This document shows positions 7,485 through 14,114 of a stretch of 14,114 nt of DNA, piece by piece (position 1 is the stretch's first letter; each line of letters begins with the position of its first letter). Where the stretch lies: assembly GCA_910588175.1 (NCBI GenBank), contig CAJUQQ010000049.1:1-14114 (forward strand), read 5' to 3'. Source of the DNA: an uncultured Oscillibacter sp. (GTDB lineage: Bacteria > Bacillota > Clostridia > Oscillospirales > Oscillospiraceae). Position numbers and translations under genes: made by a program. The notes beneath the pieces are model-generated. The model made no database searches. It was not told where the DNA came from and was given only the letters and a program-made list of their open reading frames with translations.

Positions 7485-7513
7485 ATCATACGCCTTTTGC
7501 CCGGCAAAAACAA
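7485..7513 (-). promoter_or_regulatory. Probable promoter of the D,D-carboxypeptidase gene
   Basis: On the minus strand TATGAT (7490-7485) is preceded after 17 bp by a weak TTGTTT (7513-7508). Transcription would start near 7478, about 46 nt before the ATG at 7432. The -10 is good (5 of 6) and the -35 poor. Confidence 0.5.
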
Positions 7514-7573
7514 GGGGTAATTTATGAACGAAGGGCAACTTTTTTTCCGCCGCCGGAGGGGGGAGATTTTCTC

Positions 7574-7602
7574 TTTTCATTTTGTCCGCCCCGTGGTATA
7601 AT
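7574..7602 (+). promoter_or_regulatory. Extended -10 promoter of the nudF-walRK-yycHI operon
   Basis: TGGTATAAT (7594-7602) is a perfect TATAAT with an extended TG motif. TTTTCA (7574-7579) lies 17 bp upstream of the hexamer. Transcription would start near 7609, about 63 nt before the nudF start. No other clear promoter was seen before walR, so this probably drives the five-gene operon. Confidence 0.75.
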
Positions 7603-7671
7603 TCTTACAATCAGCCATTTCAGGAAAACCGTGCCCGCTCCGGCGGGCCCGTTGGAAAGGACGCGGAGCTT

Positions 7672-8223
7672 ATGAGCGAACAGATGGACCTGACCGAGCG
7701 GAAGCTGAGCCGGGTGGACAAATTCGCCGGACGGATTGTCACCGTCCACGTGGACACGGTGGCCCTGCCCGGCGGCGGGACCTCCACCCGGGAGGTGGTG
7801 GACCACCCCGGCGGCGTGGCCGTGCTGGCCCTGGACGGGGAGAACAACGTGCTGGCGGTGACCCAGTACCGCTATCCCTTCGGCCGGACCCTGCTGGAGA
7901 TTCCCGCCGGAAAGCTGGACCACCCCGGCGAGGACCCCTATGAGGCGGGCCTCCGGGAGCTGAAGGAGGAGACCGGCGCCGTGCCGGGGCGGTACGAGCC
8001 CCTGGGGCGCATCCTGCCCTCTCCGGGCTGTTACGGCGAGACGCTGCACCTCTACCTGGCCCGGGATCTCAAAATGGGGGAGCAGCACTTGGACGAGGAT
8101 GAGTTTTTGAATGTGGAGCGCGTCCCCTTCGGCGAGATGGTCCGCCGGTGCCTGGACGGGGAGATTGAGGACGCCAAGACCGTGGCGGCGGTGCTGAAGG
8201 CGAAGCTTCTGCTGAACCTGTGA
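7672..8223 (+). CDS. nudF: NUDIX hydrolase, ADP-ribose pyrophosphatase (NudF-like)
   Basis: Predicted cytosolic enzyme of 183 residues that hydrolyses ADP-ribose and related nucleoside diphosphate sugars to AMP and a sugar phosphate, with Mg2+. The Nudix box runs from Gly80 to Gly102 and contains REL-K-EE-T-G (95-102), whose glutamates bind metal. A characteristic HPGGVAVLAL strand precedes it, and SPG and LDEDEF motifs follow, as in Bacillus NudF. The box has one extra residue between the leading Gly and the first Glu (Gly80-x6-Glu87 instead of x5). The start at 7672 is chosen because GGAAAGGA (7654-7661) lies 10 nt upstream and the family begins here; an in-frame ATG at 7582 lies before the promoter -10. 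It heads the operon with walR 53 nt downstream, an unusual partner for a wall-sensing system. Confidence 0.9.
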   Translation: MSEQMDLTERKLSRVDKFAGRIVTVHVDTVALPGGGTSTREVVDHPGGVAVLALDGENNVLAVTQYRYPFGRTLLEIPAGKLDHPGEDPYEAGLRELKEETGAVPGRYEPLGRILPSPGCYGETLHLYLARDLKMGEQHLDEDEFLNVERVPFGEMVRRCLDGEIEDAKTVAAVLKAKLLLNL

Positions 8224-8235
8224 CGCCGTGAGGGG

Positions 8236-8258
8236 CCGCCGCCTGCCGAAGGCGGCGG
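8236..8258 (+). other. GC-rich intercistronic hairpin between nudF and walR
   Basis: CCGCCGCCT (8236-8244) pairs perfectly with AGGCGGCGG (8250-8258), loop GCCGA. No T-run follows, so it is not an intrinsic terminator; the walR ribosome site GGGAGG (8265-8270) starts 6 nt after it. It could stabilise the downstream mRNA segment or adjust the nudF to walR expression ratio. Confidence 0.5.
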
Positions 8259-8276
8259 GGAGTTGGGAGGTCAAGT

Positions 8277-8987
8277 ATGACGGAAGAAAAGACCGTTCTG
8301 ATCGTAGAGGACGAGAAGAACATCGTGGACATCCTGCGCTTCAATCTGGAGCGGAAGGGATACCGGGTGCTGGAGGCCTATGACGGGGAGGAGGGCCTGC
8401 GGAAGGCCCGGACGGAGAAGCCGGATTTGATCCTGCTGGACATCATGCTGCCCAAGATGATCGGCTTTGACGTGTGCGAGGCCCTGCGGAAGGACGGGGA
8501 CAACGTGCCCATCCTCCTCCTCACCGCCCGGGAGGAGGAGGACGACAAGGTCCGCGGGCTTGAGACCGGGGCGGACGACTATATCACCAAGCCCTTCTCC
8601 ATGCGGGAGGTCATCGCCCGGGTGGAGGCCAACATCCGCCGCACCTCCATGGCGGCCCCCGCCGGAGCCGCGGCGGACAGCGCCATGCCCGTGGCGGGGG
8701 ACCTGTCCATCAATACGGACAGCCACCAGGTTTTCCGGGCGGGGAAGGCCATCGACCTGACCCAGCGGGAGTATGAGCTGCTGACCTTCCTGGCCAGCCA
8801 CCCCAACAAGGTCTACTCCCGGGTGGACCTGATGGAGCAGGTGTGGAACTACGGCTATGTGGGGGACGACGTGCGGACGGTGGACGTGACGGTCCGGCGG
8901 CTGCGGGAGAAGATTGAGGAAAATCCCGCCAGCCCCCAGTATATTTTGACCCGGCGGGGCGCGGGTTACTATTTCGCGGTGAACTGA
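8277..8987 (+). CDS. walR: OmpR-family response regulator WalR (YycF)
   Basis: Cytosolic DNA-binding response regulator of 236 residues that controls cell-wall metabolism in Bacillota. The receiver domain (about 5-120) has the acidic pair Glu11/Asp12, phospho-acceptor Asp55 (LLDIMLP), Thr83 (LLLTARE) and Lys105 (ITKPF). The C-terminal winged helix carries DLTQREYELL and VRTVDVTVRRLREKIE, followed by LTRRGAGYYF, which matches Bacillus WalR almost word for word, so I prefer WalR over PhoP/PhoB. The downstream walK, yycH and yycI support this. GGGAGG (8265-8270) lies 6 nt before the ATG. The recognition sequence is expected to be close to TGTWAH-N5-TGTWAH; similar half-sites occur at 1440-1479. 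Confidence 0.95.
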   Translation: MTEEKTVLIVEDEKNIVDILRFNLERKGYRVLEAYDGEEGLRKARTEKPDLILLDIMLPKMIGFDVCEALRKDGDNVPILLLTAREEEDDKVRGLETGADDYITKPFSMREVIARVEANIRRTSMAAPAGAAADSAMPVAGDLSINTDSHQVFRAGKAIDLTQREYELLTFLASHPNKVYSRVDLMEQVWNYGYVGDDVRTVDVTVRRLREKIEENPASPQYILTRRGAGYYFAVN

Positions 8988-9011
8988 CCGCCGGAAAAGA
9001 AGGTGCTTGTG

Positions 9012-10820
9012 ATGTTTCGGAGCCTCCATATGAAGCTGACCCTGATTCTGCTGCTGCTGATCACCTCCCTGATGGCGGTGGTGGGGGCCTTCCTGACCAT
9101 CAATGTCTCCAACTTCTTTACCAACACCTTCTACCAGCAGATCGACAGCGTCTTCGGCGCGGACCAGCGGGAGTTCGTCGCCTCCCTCCGGGGGGAGGCC
9201 GCTCAGGAGGACGGGGCGGACCGGGTCCACGACATGATGGAGCTTACCGCCGGGAAGCTTGGCATCGACTACCGGACGCGGAATTACTTTGTGCTGGATG
9301 GGGAGACCGGGGCCTATCTCAACGGCTCCGCCGCCGAGGGCTCCATGCCCCGGGAGCAGAGCGCCAATCTCCTCACCGCCCGGAACGCCGTGCTCCGCCA
9401 TGACGAGGCGGGCATCGGGGATGTCAGCGACATCACCGCCGACTTCATGGACGCCGCCATCCCCATCTTCGGGGGGGACAACGCCTTTATCATCTATATT
9501 CTGGACACCCGGGACACGGTCTCCGGGCTGAACAGCCAGCTGTTTCAGATCATCATGCAGGCCTTGGTCATCGGCCTTCTGATCTCCGTCCTCCTGAGCT
9601 TCCTCCTCTCCAAAACCATGGTGGACCCCATTGAAAAGCTCACCGCCGGGGCGGAGAAGATGGCCTCCGGAGATTTTGGCAGCGCCCTGCCCGTGGAGTC
9701 CACCGACGAGATCGGCATCCTCACCGGCACCTTTAACGAGATGGCCGGGGTGCTTCAGGCCACCCTGGCCGCCGTGGAGAACGAGCGGAACAAGCTGGAC
9801 ACCCTCTTCCTCCACATGACCGACGGGGTGGTGGCCTTTTCCCACGACGGGAAGCTCATCCACTGCAACCCCGCCGCCAACACCATGCTCCAGCGCCCCG
9901 TGGGGCCGGAGTGTACCTATGACGAGCTCTTCGGCACGCTCTACCCCTTCCCGGAGATGCTGGCCCTTCAGCGGCCCAGCTTCGCCGAGGGGGAGCTGGA
10001 GGCCGGGGAGAAGACCCTGAAGGTGTATCTGGCTCCCTTCTCCGACCAGGAGCGGGGAGGCGTGCTGATCGTGCTCCACGACGTGACGGAGCAGCACCGG
10101 AACGAGGAGCGGCGCAAAGAGTTCGTGGCCAACGTGTCCCACGAGCTCCGCACCCCTCTGACCAACGTCCGCACCTACGCCGAGACCCTCCGGGACGCGG
10201 AGGGGGACATTCCCCAGCCCACCGCCAACGGCTTTTTGGACATCATCATCACGGAGACGGACCGGATGACCCACATTGTGCAGGACTTGCTGACGCTCTC
10301 CCGCCTGGACCGGGGGGACGCGGAGCTGGTGCTCTCCCGCTTCCCCTTCGCCGAGTCCATCCGCAGCGTGGTCCGCTCCAGCGCGCTGAACGCCCAGCAG
10401 CGGGGCCACAAGCTCAGCTGCGGGGACCTGGACCACCTGCCCCTCATCGTGGGGGACCGGAGCCGGCTGGAGCAGGTGATGATGAACATCCTGGGCAACG
10501 CCATCAAATACACCCCCGACGGCGGACACATCCGGGTCTGCGCCGGCTGCGGGGAGGAGGATACTGTCTGGATGGAGGTCTGGGACGACGGCATCGGTAT
10601 CCCGGAGAAGGACCGGGAACGGATCTTCGACCGCTTCTACCGGGTGGACAAGGCCCGGTCCCGGGAGTCCGGCGGCACGGGCCTGGGCCTCTCCATCGCC
10701 CGGGAGATCGTCCAGCGGCACCGGGGCGTCATTTCCCTGGTCCCTCACCAGGGGCCGGGCACCACCATCCGCATGACCCTGCCCATCGCCCAGGGGCGGG
10801 GGAGCCGAACGGAGGACTGA
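9012..10820 (+). CDS. walK: Membrane sensor histidine kinase WalK (YycG)
   Basis: Inner-membrane sensor kinase, partner of WalR, of 602 residues. Order: TM1 (about 8-29), an extracellular sensor domain of about 145 residues, TM2 (about 177-199), HAMP (about 200-250), PAS (about 255-365, with FSHDGKLIHCNPAAN), HisKA with His377 in FVANVSHELRTPLTN, then HATPase. The N box is NILGNAIKY (Asn492, Asn496), the G1 box DDGIGIP, the F box FDRFYRVDKARSR and the G2 box GGTGLGLSIAR. This HAMP-PAS kinase with two membrane segments is the standard WalK layout. The start at the ATG at 9012 is preferred because AGAAGG (8998-9003) is 8 nt upstream; in-frame GTGs at 9003 and 9009 are alternatives. The stop is 3 nt before yycH, so the two are co-translated or coupled. 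Confidence 0.95.
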   Translation: MFRSLHMKLTLILLLLITSLMAVVGAFLTINVSNFFTNTFYQQIDSVFGADQREFVASLRGEAAQEDGADRVHDMMELTAGKLGIDYRTRNYFVLDGETGAYLNGSAAEGSMPREQSANLLTARNAVLRHDEAGIGDVSDITADFMDAAIPIFGGDNAFIIYILDTRDTVSGLNSQLFQIIMQALVIGLLISVLLSFLLSKTMVDPIEKLTAGAEKMASGDFGSALPVESTDEIGILTGTFNEMAGVLQATLAAVENERNKLDTLFLHMTDGVVAFSHDGKLIHCNPAANTMLQRPVGPECTYDELFGTLYPFPEMLALQRPSFAEGELEAGEKTLKVYLAPFSDQERGGVLIVLHDVTEQHRNEERRKEFVANVSHELRTPLTNVRTYAETLRDAEGDIPQPTANGFLDIIITETDRMTHIVQDLLTLSRLDRGDAELVLSRFPFAESIRSVVRSSALNAQQRGHKLSCGDLDHLPLIVGDRSRLEQVMMNILGNAIKYTPDGGHIRVCAGCGEEDTVWMEVWDDGIGIPEKDRERIFDRFYRVDKARSRESGGTGLGLSIAREIVQRHRGVISLVPHQGPGTTIRMTLPIAQGRGSRTED

Positions 10821-10823
10821 GTC

Positions 10824-12089
10824 ATGGAGGAAAAGCGGCGGAACCGCCGGAATCTGGTTCAGAACGTCCTCATCACCCTGCTGGCCCTGTCGGCGGTGGT
10901 GCTGTTTACCCGGACCCAGCTCTACAGCCTGGACCTCTCCGGCGGCGAGACGGCGGCGCCGGGGCCCAGCCAGTCCTCCTCTCCGGCGGCGGAGCTGTCC
11001 GCCCCGGTGCGGGTGGCCGTCACCGGGGACTATGGCCGGTATGGCAGTGTGACGCTTACCACCGGGGACAGCGGCTTCGCCGACCCCCTGGGCCGCCGCC
11101 TGCTGGAGGCCCTGGGTTCCGCCCGGGACTACGCCCCCTGCGTCCCGGCGGACTTTCTCCGGGCGCTGGAGGGCCCCTCCCTCTATTACGATTTTCTGGA
11201 GCCCCTGCCCCTGTCCGTGCTGGCGGGGGTGCTGGGCGGCGGGGAGGAGGTCTCCCCCCGGGAGGACCTCTCCGCCCGCCGCCTGCTCATCGCCCCCCAG
11301 GAAAGCGGCGCGGCCCTCTACCTCTGGGACGGGGGGGACACCTGCTTCCGGGCGGCCACGGCCGTTTCCGCCGACAGCCTGGAGCAGGTCATCGGCCGCT
11401 ATGAGCTGGGGGACGCCTCCTTCGCCATGGAAGCCGCCGCGGACAGCCCGGCCCTGGCGCTGGATCCCTGCTCCCTCCTGCCGGGGGAGCTGCCCCAGCT
11501 GCCCGCCTTTACCCTGGGGACGCCGCTGGCCGGAGGAACGGAGTGGCTGCTGTCCGCCCTGGGCTTCAACCCCCGCAGCGGGACCCGGCACACCGAGTCC
11601 AACGGCACGGAGCTGATTATGGACGGGGACCGGAGCCTCCGCATCCGGCCCGACAACAGCGTCCGCTATCAGAGCGGGGACGACCCCAGCCTCAGCGTCA
11701 AGGCCGCCGGGGAGCTGCCCACGGCCAGAGAGGCCGCCCTGGGGGCCGGGGCGCTGCTGGAGGGGCTGGTCTCCCCCGTTTTGGGCGAGGCCCGGCTCTG
11801 GCTGCAAAGTGTCCGCCGCAGCGGGGAGGTTACCCAGCTCCGCTTCGGCTATCAGGCGGGAGGCGTGCCCATTTTCTTTCAGGACGGCGGAAGCGCCGCG
11901 GAGATCACCCTCACCGGGACCGCCGTCACCGCCCTGACCCTGCGCCTCCGGCAGTACGGATTGTCGGAGGAGCCCTCTCTGCTGCTGCCGCTGTCCCAGG
12001 CCTTGGCCGTGGCCTCCCCCGGAAAGGAGCTGTCCGTGGGCTATGTGGAGCGGAACGGCGAGTGCCGGGCTTTCTGGCTGTCGGAGTGA
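10824..12089 (+). CDS. yycH: YycH-like membrane-anchored regulator of WalK
   Basis: Predicted bitopic protein of 421 residues: a short charged cytoplasmic tail, one membrane helix (about 11-28) and a large extracellular domain. In Bacillus, YycH and YycI contact WalK through their membrane helices and lower its activity; in Staphylococcus they activate it. Here the assignment rests mainly on gene order (directly after walK, before yycI), topology and length; sequence conservation of this family is low and I see only weak YycH-like patches such as GTELIMDGDRSLRI. GGAGG (10811-10815), inside the end of walK, lies 8 nt before the ATG, showing tight coupling. Confidence 0.8.
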   Translation: MEEKRRNRRNLVQNVLITLLALSAVVLFTRTQLYSLDLSGGETAAPGPSQSSSPAAELSAPVRVAVTGDYGRYGSVTLTTGDSGFADPLGRRLLEALGSARDYAPCVPADFLRALEGPSLYYDFLEPLPLSVLAGVLGGGEEVSPREDLSARRLLIAPQESGAALYLWDGGDTCFRAATAVSADSLEQVIGRYELGDASFAMEAAADSPALALDPCSLLPGELPQLPAFTLGTPLAGGTEWLLSALGFNPRSGTRHTESNGTELIMDGDRSLRIRPDNSVRYQSGDDPSLSVKAAGELPTAREAALGAGALLEGLVSPVLGEARLWLQSVRRSGEVTQLRFGYQAGGVPIFFQDGGSAAEITLTGTAVTALTLRLRQYGLSEEPSLLLPLSQALAVASPGKELSVGYVERNGECRAFWLSE

Positions 12090-12095
12090 AGAAAT

Positions 12096-12130
12096 CCCCC
12101 CGGAACCGCCGCGCTTCCGTTCCGGCGGGG
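12096..12130 (+). other. Intercistronic hairpin between yycH and yycI
   Basis: CCGGAAC (12100-12106) pairs with GTTCCGG (12119-12125). CCCC (12096-12099) extends the stem to GGGG (12127-12130) past a single bulged C. No T-run follows. It lies in the 70-nt gap before yycI, and GGAGGG (12149-12154) is free downstream. It probably has a stability or translation-coupling role, or may be a processing site. Confidence 0.45.
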
Positions 12131-12159
12131 CCCCTGCCGTCTTTGTTTGGAGGGTTGTT

Positions 12160-12993
12160 ATGGACCGGTTCCGCTTGAAAAATATCATCATCCTGATCCT
12201 GCTGCTGCTGAACGGCTTTTTGCTGTTCTCCCTGTCCCAGCGCCGGACCATGCAGCGGGACGCCTTCCGCCGGACGGCGGAGCAGCTGGTGGCCCTCTTT
12301 GAGGAGGACGGCATGGCCCTGGATGGCGGCGCCATCTCTCAGGCGGCCCCTTTGGGCGGCGCGGCCCTGGTCCGGGACGCCGCCCAGGAGGAGCGGGCCG
12401 CCGCCTTTCTCCTGGGGGAGGCGCTCTCCTCCTCCGACCAGGGCGGCGGCATTTTTCACTACGCCGGGGCGGCGGGAGAGGCCCTGTTCCGCTCCAGCGG
12501 CGGGTTCGAAGCCGCCGGGACCCTGGCGGAGAGGGGGGTGGAGGATTTCTGTTTGGACTTCTGCAAGGAGTTCTCCTATACCCCCCCCGCCATTTCGCTG
12601 GACAGCGAGGGCAGCGGCGTCTTCACCGCCGTCACGGTGTTCGGCAAGCACCCGGTTTTTAATTCTACGGTGACGTTTACCGTGGAACGGGGCGTTCTCA
12701 CCGCTGTCAGCGGCACGCTGCTGCCCAAGACCGGAACCTCCGTTTCGGAGGAAGCGGAGCCCCTCTCCGCCGCCGGGGCCCTGCTGGCCTTTCAGAGGAT
12801 GCGGCGGGAGAGCGCGGCGGTGGTTTCCACAGTGACGGATATCCAGCCCTGTTACGAGCTCCAGACCTCGGGGACCACCATGTCCCTGGCTCCGGCGTGG
12901 CGGGTCGTCACCGACACGGAGGACTACTATGTGAACGCCTATACCGGCGCCGTCACCGCCGGGGGCGCCCGGACGGGGGAGGGAGCCCCGTAA
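12160..12993 (+). CDS. yycI: YycI-like membrane-anchored regulator of WalK
   Basis: Predicted bitopic protein of 277 residues with the typical YycI N-terminus: MDRFRLKNI, then one membrane helix (about 8-25), then an extracellular domain. The C-terminal patch LAPAWRVVTDTEDYYVNAYT resembles the end of YycI and PepSY-like domains. It likely pairs with YycH to tune WalK. An in-frame ATG at 12043 exists, but it would overlap yycH and adds a low-complexity, non-homologous extension; GGAGGG (12149-12154), 5 nt before the ATG at 12160, and the membrane-helix position decide for 12160. It is the last gene of the operon; the HtrA and YycJ (WalJ) genes that often follow in Bacilli are not found before murA. 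Confidence 0.85.
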   Translation: MDRFRLKNIIILILLLLNGFLLFSLSQRRTMQRDAFRRTAEQLVALFEEDGMALDGGAISQAAPLGGAALVRDAAQEERAAAFLLGEALSSSDQGGGIFHYAGAAGEALFRSSGGFEAAGTLAERGVEDFCLDFCKEFSYTPPAISLDSEGSGVFTAVTVFGKHPVFNSTVTFTVERGVLTAVSGTLLPKTGTSVSEEAEPLSAAGALLAFQRMRRESAAVVSTVTDIQPCYELQTSGTTMSLAPAWRVVTDTEDYYVNAYTGAVTAGGARTGEGAP

Positions 12994-13147
12994 GAACCTG
13001 GGTTCACAGCCGTTGAACACCGGCGGTTTTTCCCGCCAAACCGCGCCGCGTTTCCCTTGCGGTCCGCCGGGCCTGCCGCGGAGCATCTCCTTGTCCGGGG
13101 GGAAAAATCCTGTCCATCCGGTATGCCCGGTTCGGAACACAGGTTCG

Positions 13148-13169
13148 AAATCCCGGCGGGGATTTTCTC
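13148..13169 (+). terminator. Probable terminator of the nudF-walRK-yycHI operon
   Basis: AAATCCC (13148-13154), loop GGCG, GGGATTT (13159-13165), followed by TCTC; the T-rich stretch is TTTTCTC (13163-13169). The stem is short (7 bp) and the U-tract modest, so this is a moderate call. Its position after yycI and before an independent murA promoter fits. Confidence 0.5.
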
Positions 13170-13233
13170 AGCCGCCGTGGAAGGAAAAACCCGGTTCCGG
13201 CAAAACATTATGAAAACCGACAAAAGGAAAGGT

Positions 13234-13262
13234 TTGCATTTTGCCTCCGCTTGTGCTATGAT
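13234..13262 (+). promoter_or_regulatory. Extended -10 promoter of murA
   Basis: TTGCAT (13234-13239), a 17-bp spacer and TATGAT (13257-13262) preceded by TGC, giving an extended -10 (TGCTATGAT). Predicted transcription start near 13269, which leaves an unusually long leader of about 131 nt before the TTG start of murA. Confidence 0.75.
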
Positions 13263-13399
13263 ATCAAAGTCTGTAAAGAAGAAATTACCTCCCCGCCCCT
13301 GCGGCGGGTATGAAGCGCCGCCAGCCGGGCAAACTGTTTTCAGAAGCTCCCGCAACGCCCCGGACCGGCAAACTGTTGCTTGAAAAGAGGGTCAATATT

Positions 13400-14114
13400 T
13401 TGACAAAATATATCATACAGGGCGGAACGCCCCTGTTCGGCGAAGTGGAAATCAGCGGCGCGAAAAACGCCGCCGTCGCCATCATCCCCGCCGCGCTGCT
13501 GGTGGACGGAGTCTGCCGCATTGAGAACATCCCCCAGATTTCCGATGTGACGCTGTGCCTCAGCATTCTGGAGCAGCTGGGCGCGGGGGTCCGCAGCATC
13601 GACCGCCACACCGTGGAGGTGGACTGCCGCCACATTCACTCCACCCGCACGCCCTATGACCTGGCCCGGCGCATCCGGGCCTCCACCTACTTCATCGGGG
13701 CCCTGCTTGGCCGCTTCGGCCAGGCGGAGGTGGCTTTGCCGGGGGGATGCAACTTCGGCGGCGTCCGGCCCATCGACCAGCACATGAAGGGCTTCAACGC
13801 CCTGGGGGCCACCGTGGTGGTGGAGGGCGGCTTTATCCGCGCCACCGCCGGGGAGGGGCGGCTGAAGGGCACCAGCGTTTATCTGGACGTGGTCTCCGTG
13901 GGAGCCACCATGAACATTATGATGGCCGCCGTCATGGCGGAGGGCCGCACGGTGATTGAAAACGCCGCCAAGGAGCCCCACATCGTGGATCTGGCCAACT
14001 TCCTGAACTCCATGGGGGCCAATATCCGGGGCGCGGGCACGGACACCATCAAGATTCGCGGCGTGGACCGCCTCCGGGGCGGCAGCTACGCCATCATCCC
14101 CGACCAGATTGAGG
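13400..14114 (+). CDS. murA: UDP-N-acetylglucosamine 1-carboxyvinyltransferase MurA (5' part, runs off the window)
   Basis: Cytosolic enzyme of the first committed peptidoglycan step: it transfers the enolpyruvyl group of phosphoenolpyruvate to UDP-GlcNAc, and it is the fosfomycin target. The first 238 of roughly 420 expected residues are present. Lys22-Asn23 in ISGAKNAA binds substrate, and Cys117 in LPGGCNFGGVRPID is the active-site cysteine (Cys115 in E. coli), so fosfomycin would be expected to bind. The start is a TTG at 13400: GAGGG (13387-13391) lies 8 nt upstream, residues from the TTG align with the usual MurA N-terminus, and no ATG or GTG in this frame fits. Its own promoter and a terminator upstream separate it from walRK, though both belong to wall metabolism. 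Whether it is the murA or murZ paralogue cannot be told. Confidence 0.96.
   Translation, partial: MTKYIIQGGTPLFGEVEISGAKNAAVAIIPAALLVDGVCRIENIPQISDVTLCLSILEQLGAGVRSIDRHTVEVDCRHIHSTRTPYDLARRIRASTYFIGALLGRFGQAEVALPGGCNFGGVRPIDQHMKGFNALGATVVVEGGFIRATAGEGRLKGTSVYLDVVSVGATMNIMMAAVMAEGRTVIENAAKEPHIVDLANFLNSMGANIRGAGTDTIKIRGVDRLRGGSYAIIPDQIE

Larger units (their letters stand above)
12994..13399 (+). other. 406-base non-coding region between yycI and murA
   Basis: No convincing gene lies here; short open frames lack ribosome sites and family features. Visible structure: an inverted repeat GCGGTTT/AAACCGC (13023-13029/13038-13044), the probable operon terminator at 13148-13169, the murA promoter at 13234-13262, and a murA leader of about 131 nt. 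The leader has a CCCGCC/GGCGGG hairpin (13292-13297/13303-13308) and two direct copies of GGCAAACTGTT (13328-13338 and 13367-13377). The rest shows nothing I can name. Confidence 0.6.

Noticed and set aside
8277..10820. PhoB/PhoR phosphate-sensing pair
   Set aside because: The winged-helix sequence VRTVDVTVRRLREKIE with TRRGAGYY and the downstream yycH and yycI genes identify WalRK; there is no pst or phoU gene nearby.
8271..12335. A 1354-codon open frame on the minus strand opposite walR, walK and yycH
   Set aside because: It is antisense to well-recognised genes, rich in Gly, Gln, Pro, Val and His with no domain or signal peptide. Strong G/C preference at third positions of the real genes removes stop codons from the opposite frame.
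13130..13165. A tRNA-like GGTTCGAAATCCC T-arm
   Set aside because: The loop has one base too many and there is no acceptor, D or anticodon arm in the flanking sequence; the same bases form the terminator-like stem AAATCCC/GGGATTT.

Overview
The window looks like chromosomal DNA of a GC-rich member of the Bacillota, most likely a gut Clostridia of the Oscillospiraceae type (Flavonifractor, Lawsonibacter or Oscillibacter relatives). This is inferred from AGGAGG-type ribosome sites, sigma-A promoters, strong G/C preference at third codon positions, a WalRK-YycHI locus, an SLH-domain surface protein and a BipA/TypA GTPase. No search was run, so the taxonomic call is an inference.

Layout. Positions 1-150 hold four back-to-back perfect hairpins. 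An exported SLH/BIG2 surface protein (minus, 200-1309) faces a lipoprotein subtilase (plus, 1525-2706) across a 215-base divergent promoter region, which contains four direct-repeat half-sites of OmpR/PhoB/WalR type in front of an extended -10. A radical SAM enzyme (minus, about 2862-3749) follows. Next is a small AT-rich island (about 3850-4460) with a divergent pair: an uncharacterised 86-residue protein and an XRE repressor sharing a repeat-bearing operator region. A bidirectional terminator separates the island from typA (minus, 4512-6335), which is followed by a VanY-type D,D-carboxypeptidase (minus, 6533-7432).

The right half (7597-12993) is one plus-strand operon from an extended -10 promoter: a NudF-type ADP-ribose pyrophosphatase, the response regulator WalR, the histidine kinase WalK, and the membrane-anchored regulators YycH and YycI. 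After a 406-base non-coding stretch, with a probable terminator and a separate extended -10 promoter, murA starts from a TTG codon at 13400 and runs off the right edge.

Functional theme. Much of the window concerns the cell envelope: MurA makes the first committed peptidoglycan precursor, VanY trims stem peptides, WalRK senses and controls wall metabolism, the SLH protein and the lipoprotein protease act outside the membrane, and TypA is a ribosome-associated stress GTPase. The half-sites in front of the protease suggest it is controlled by an OmpR-family regulator, perhaps the WalR encoded 7 kb away. I see no phage structural genes, transposase, CRISPR array or complete RNA gene. I also do not see a clearly new multi-gene system. 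The best leads are the four-site promoter box, the exact 11-residue Tyr/Trp repeat in the SLH protein, the XRE/86-residue module, and the four-hairpin block at the left edge.
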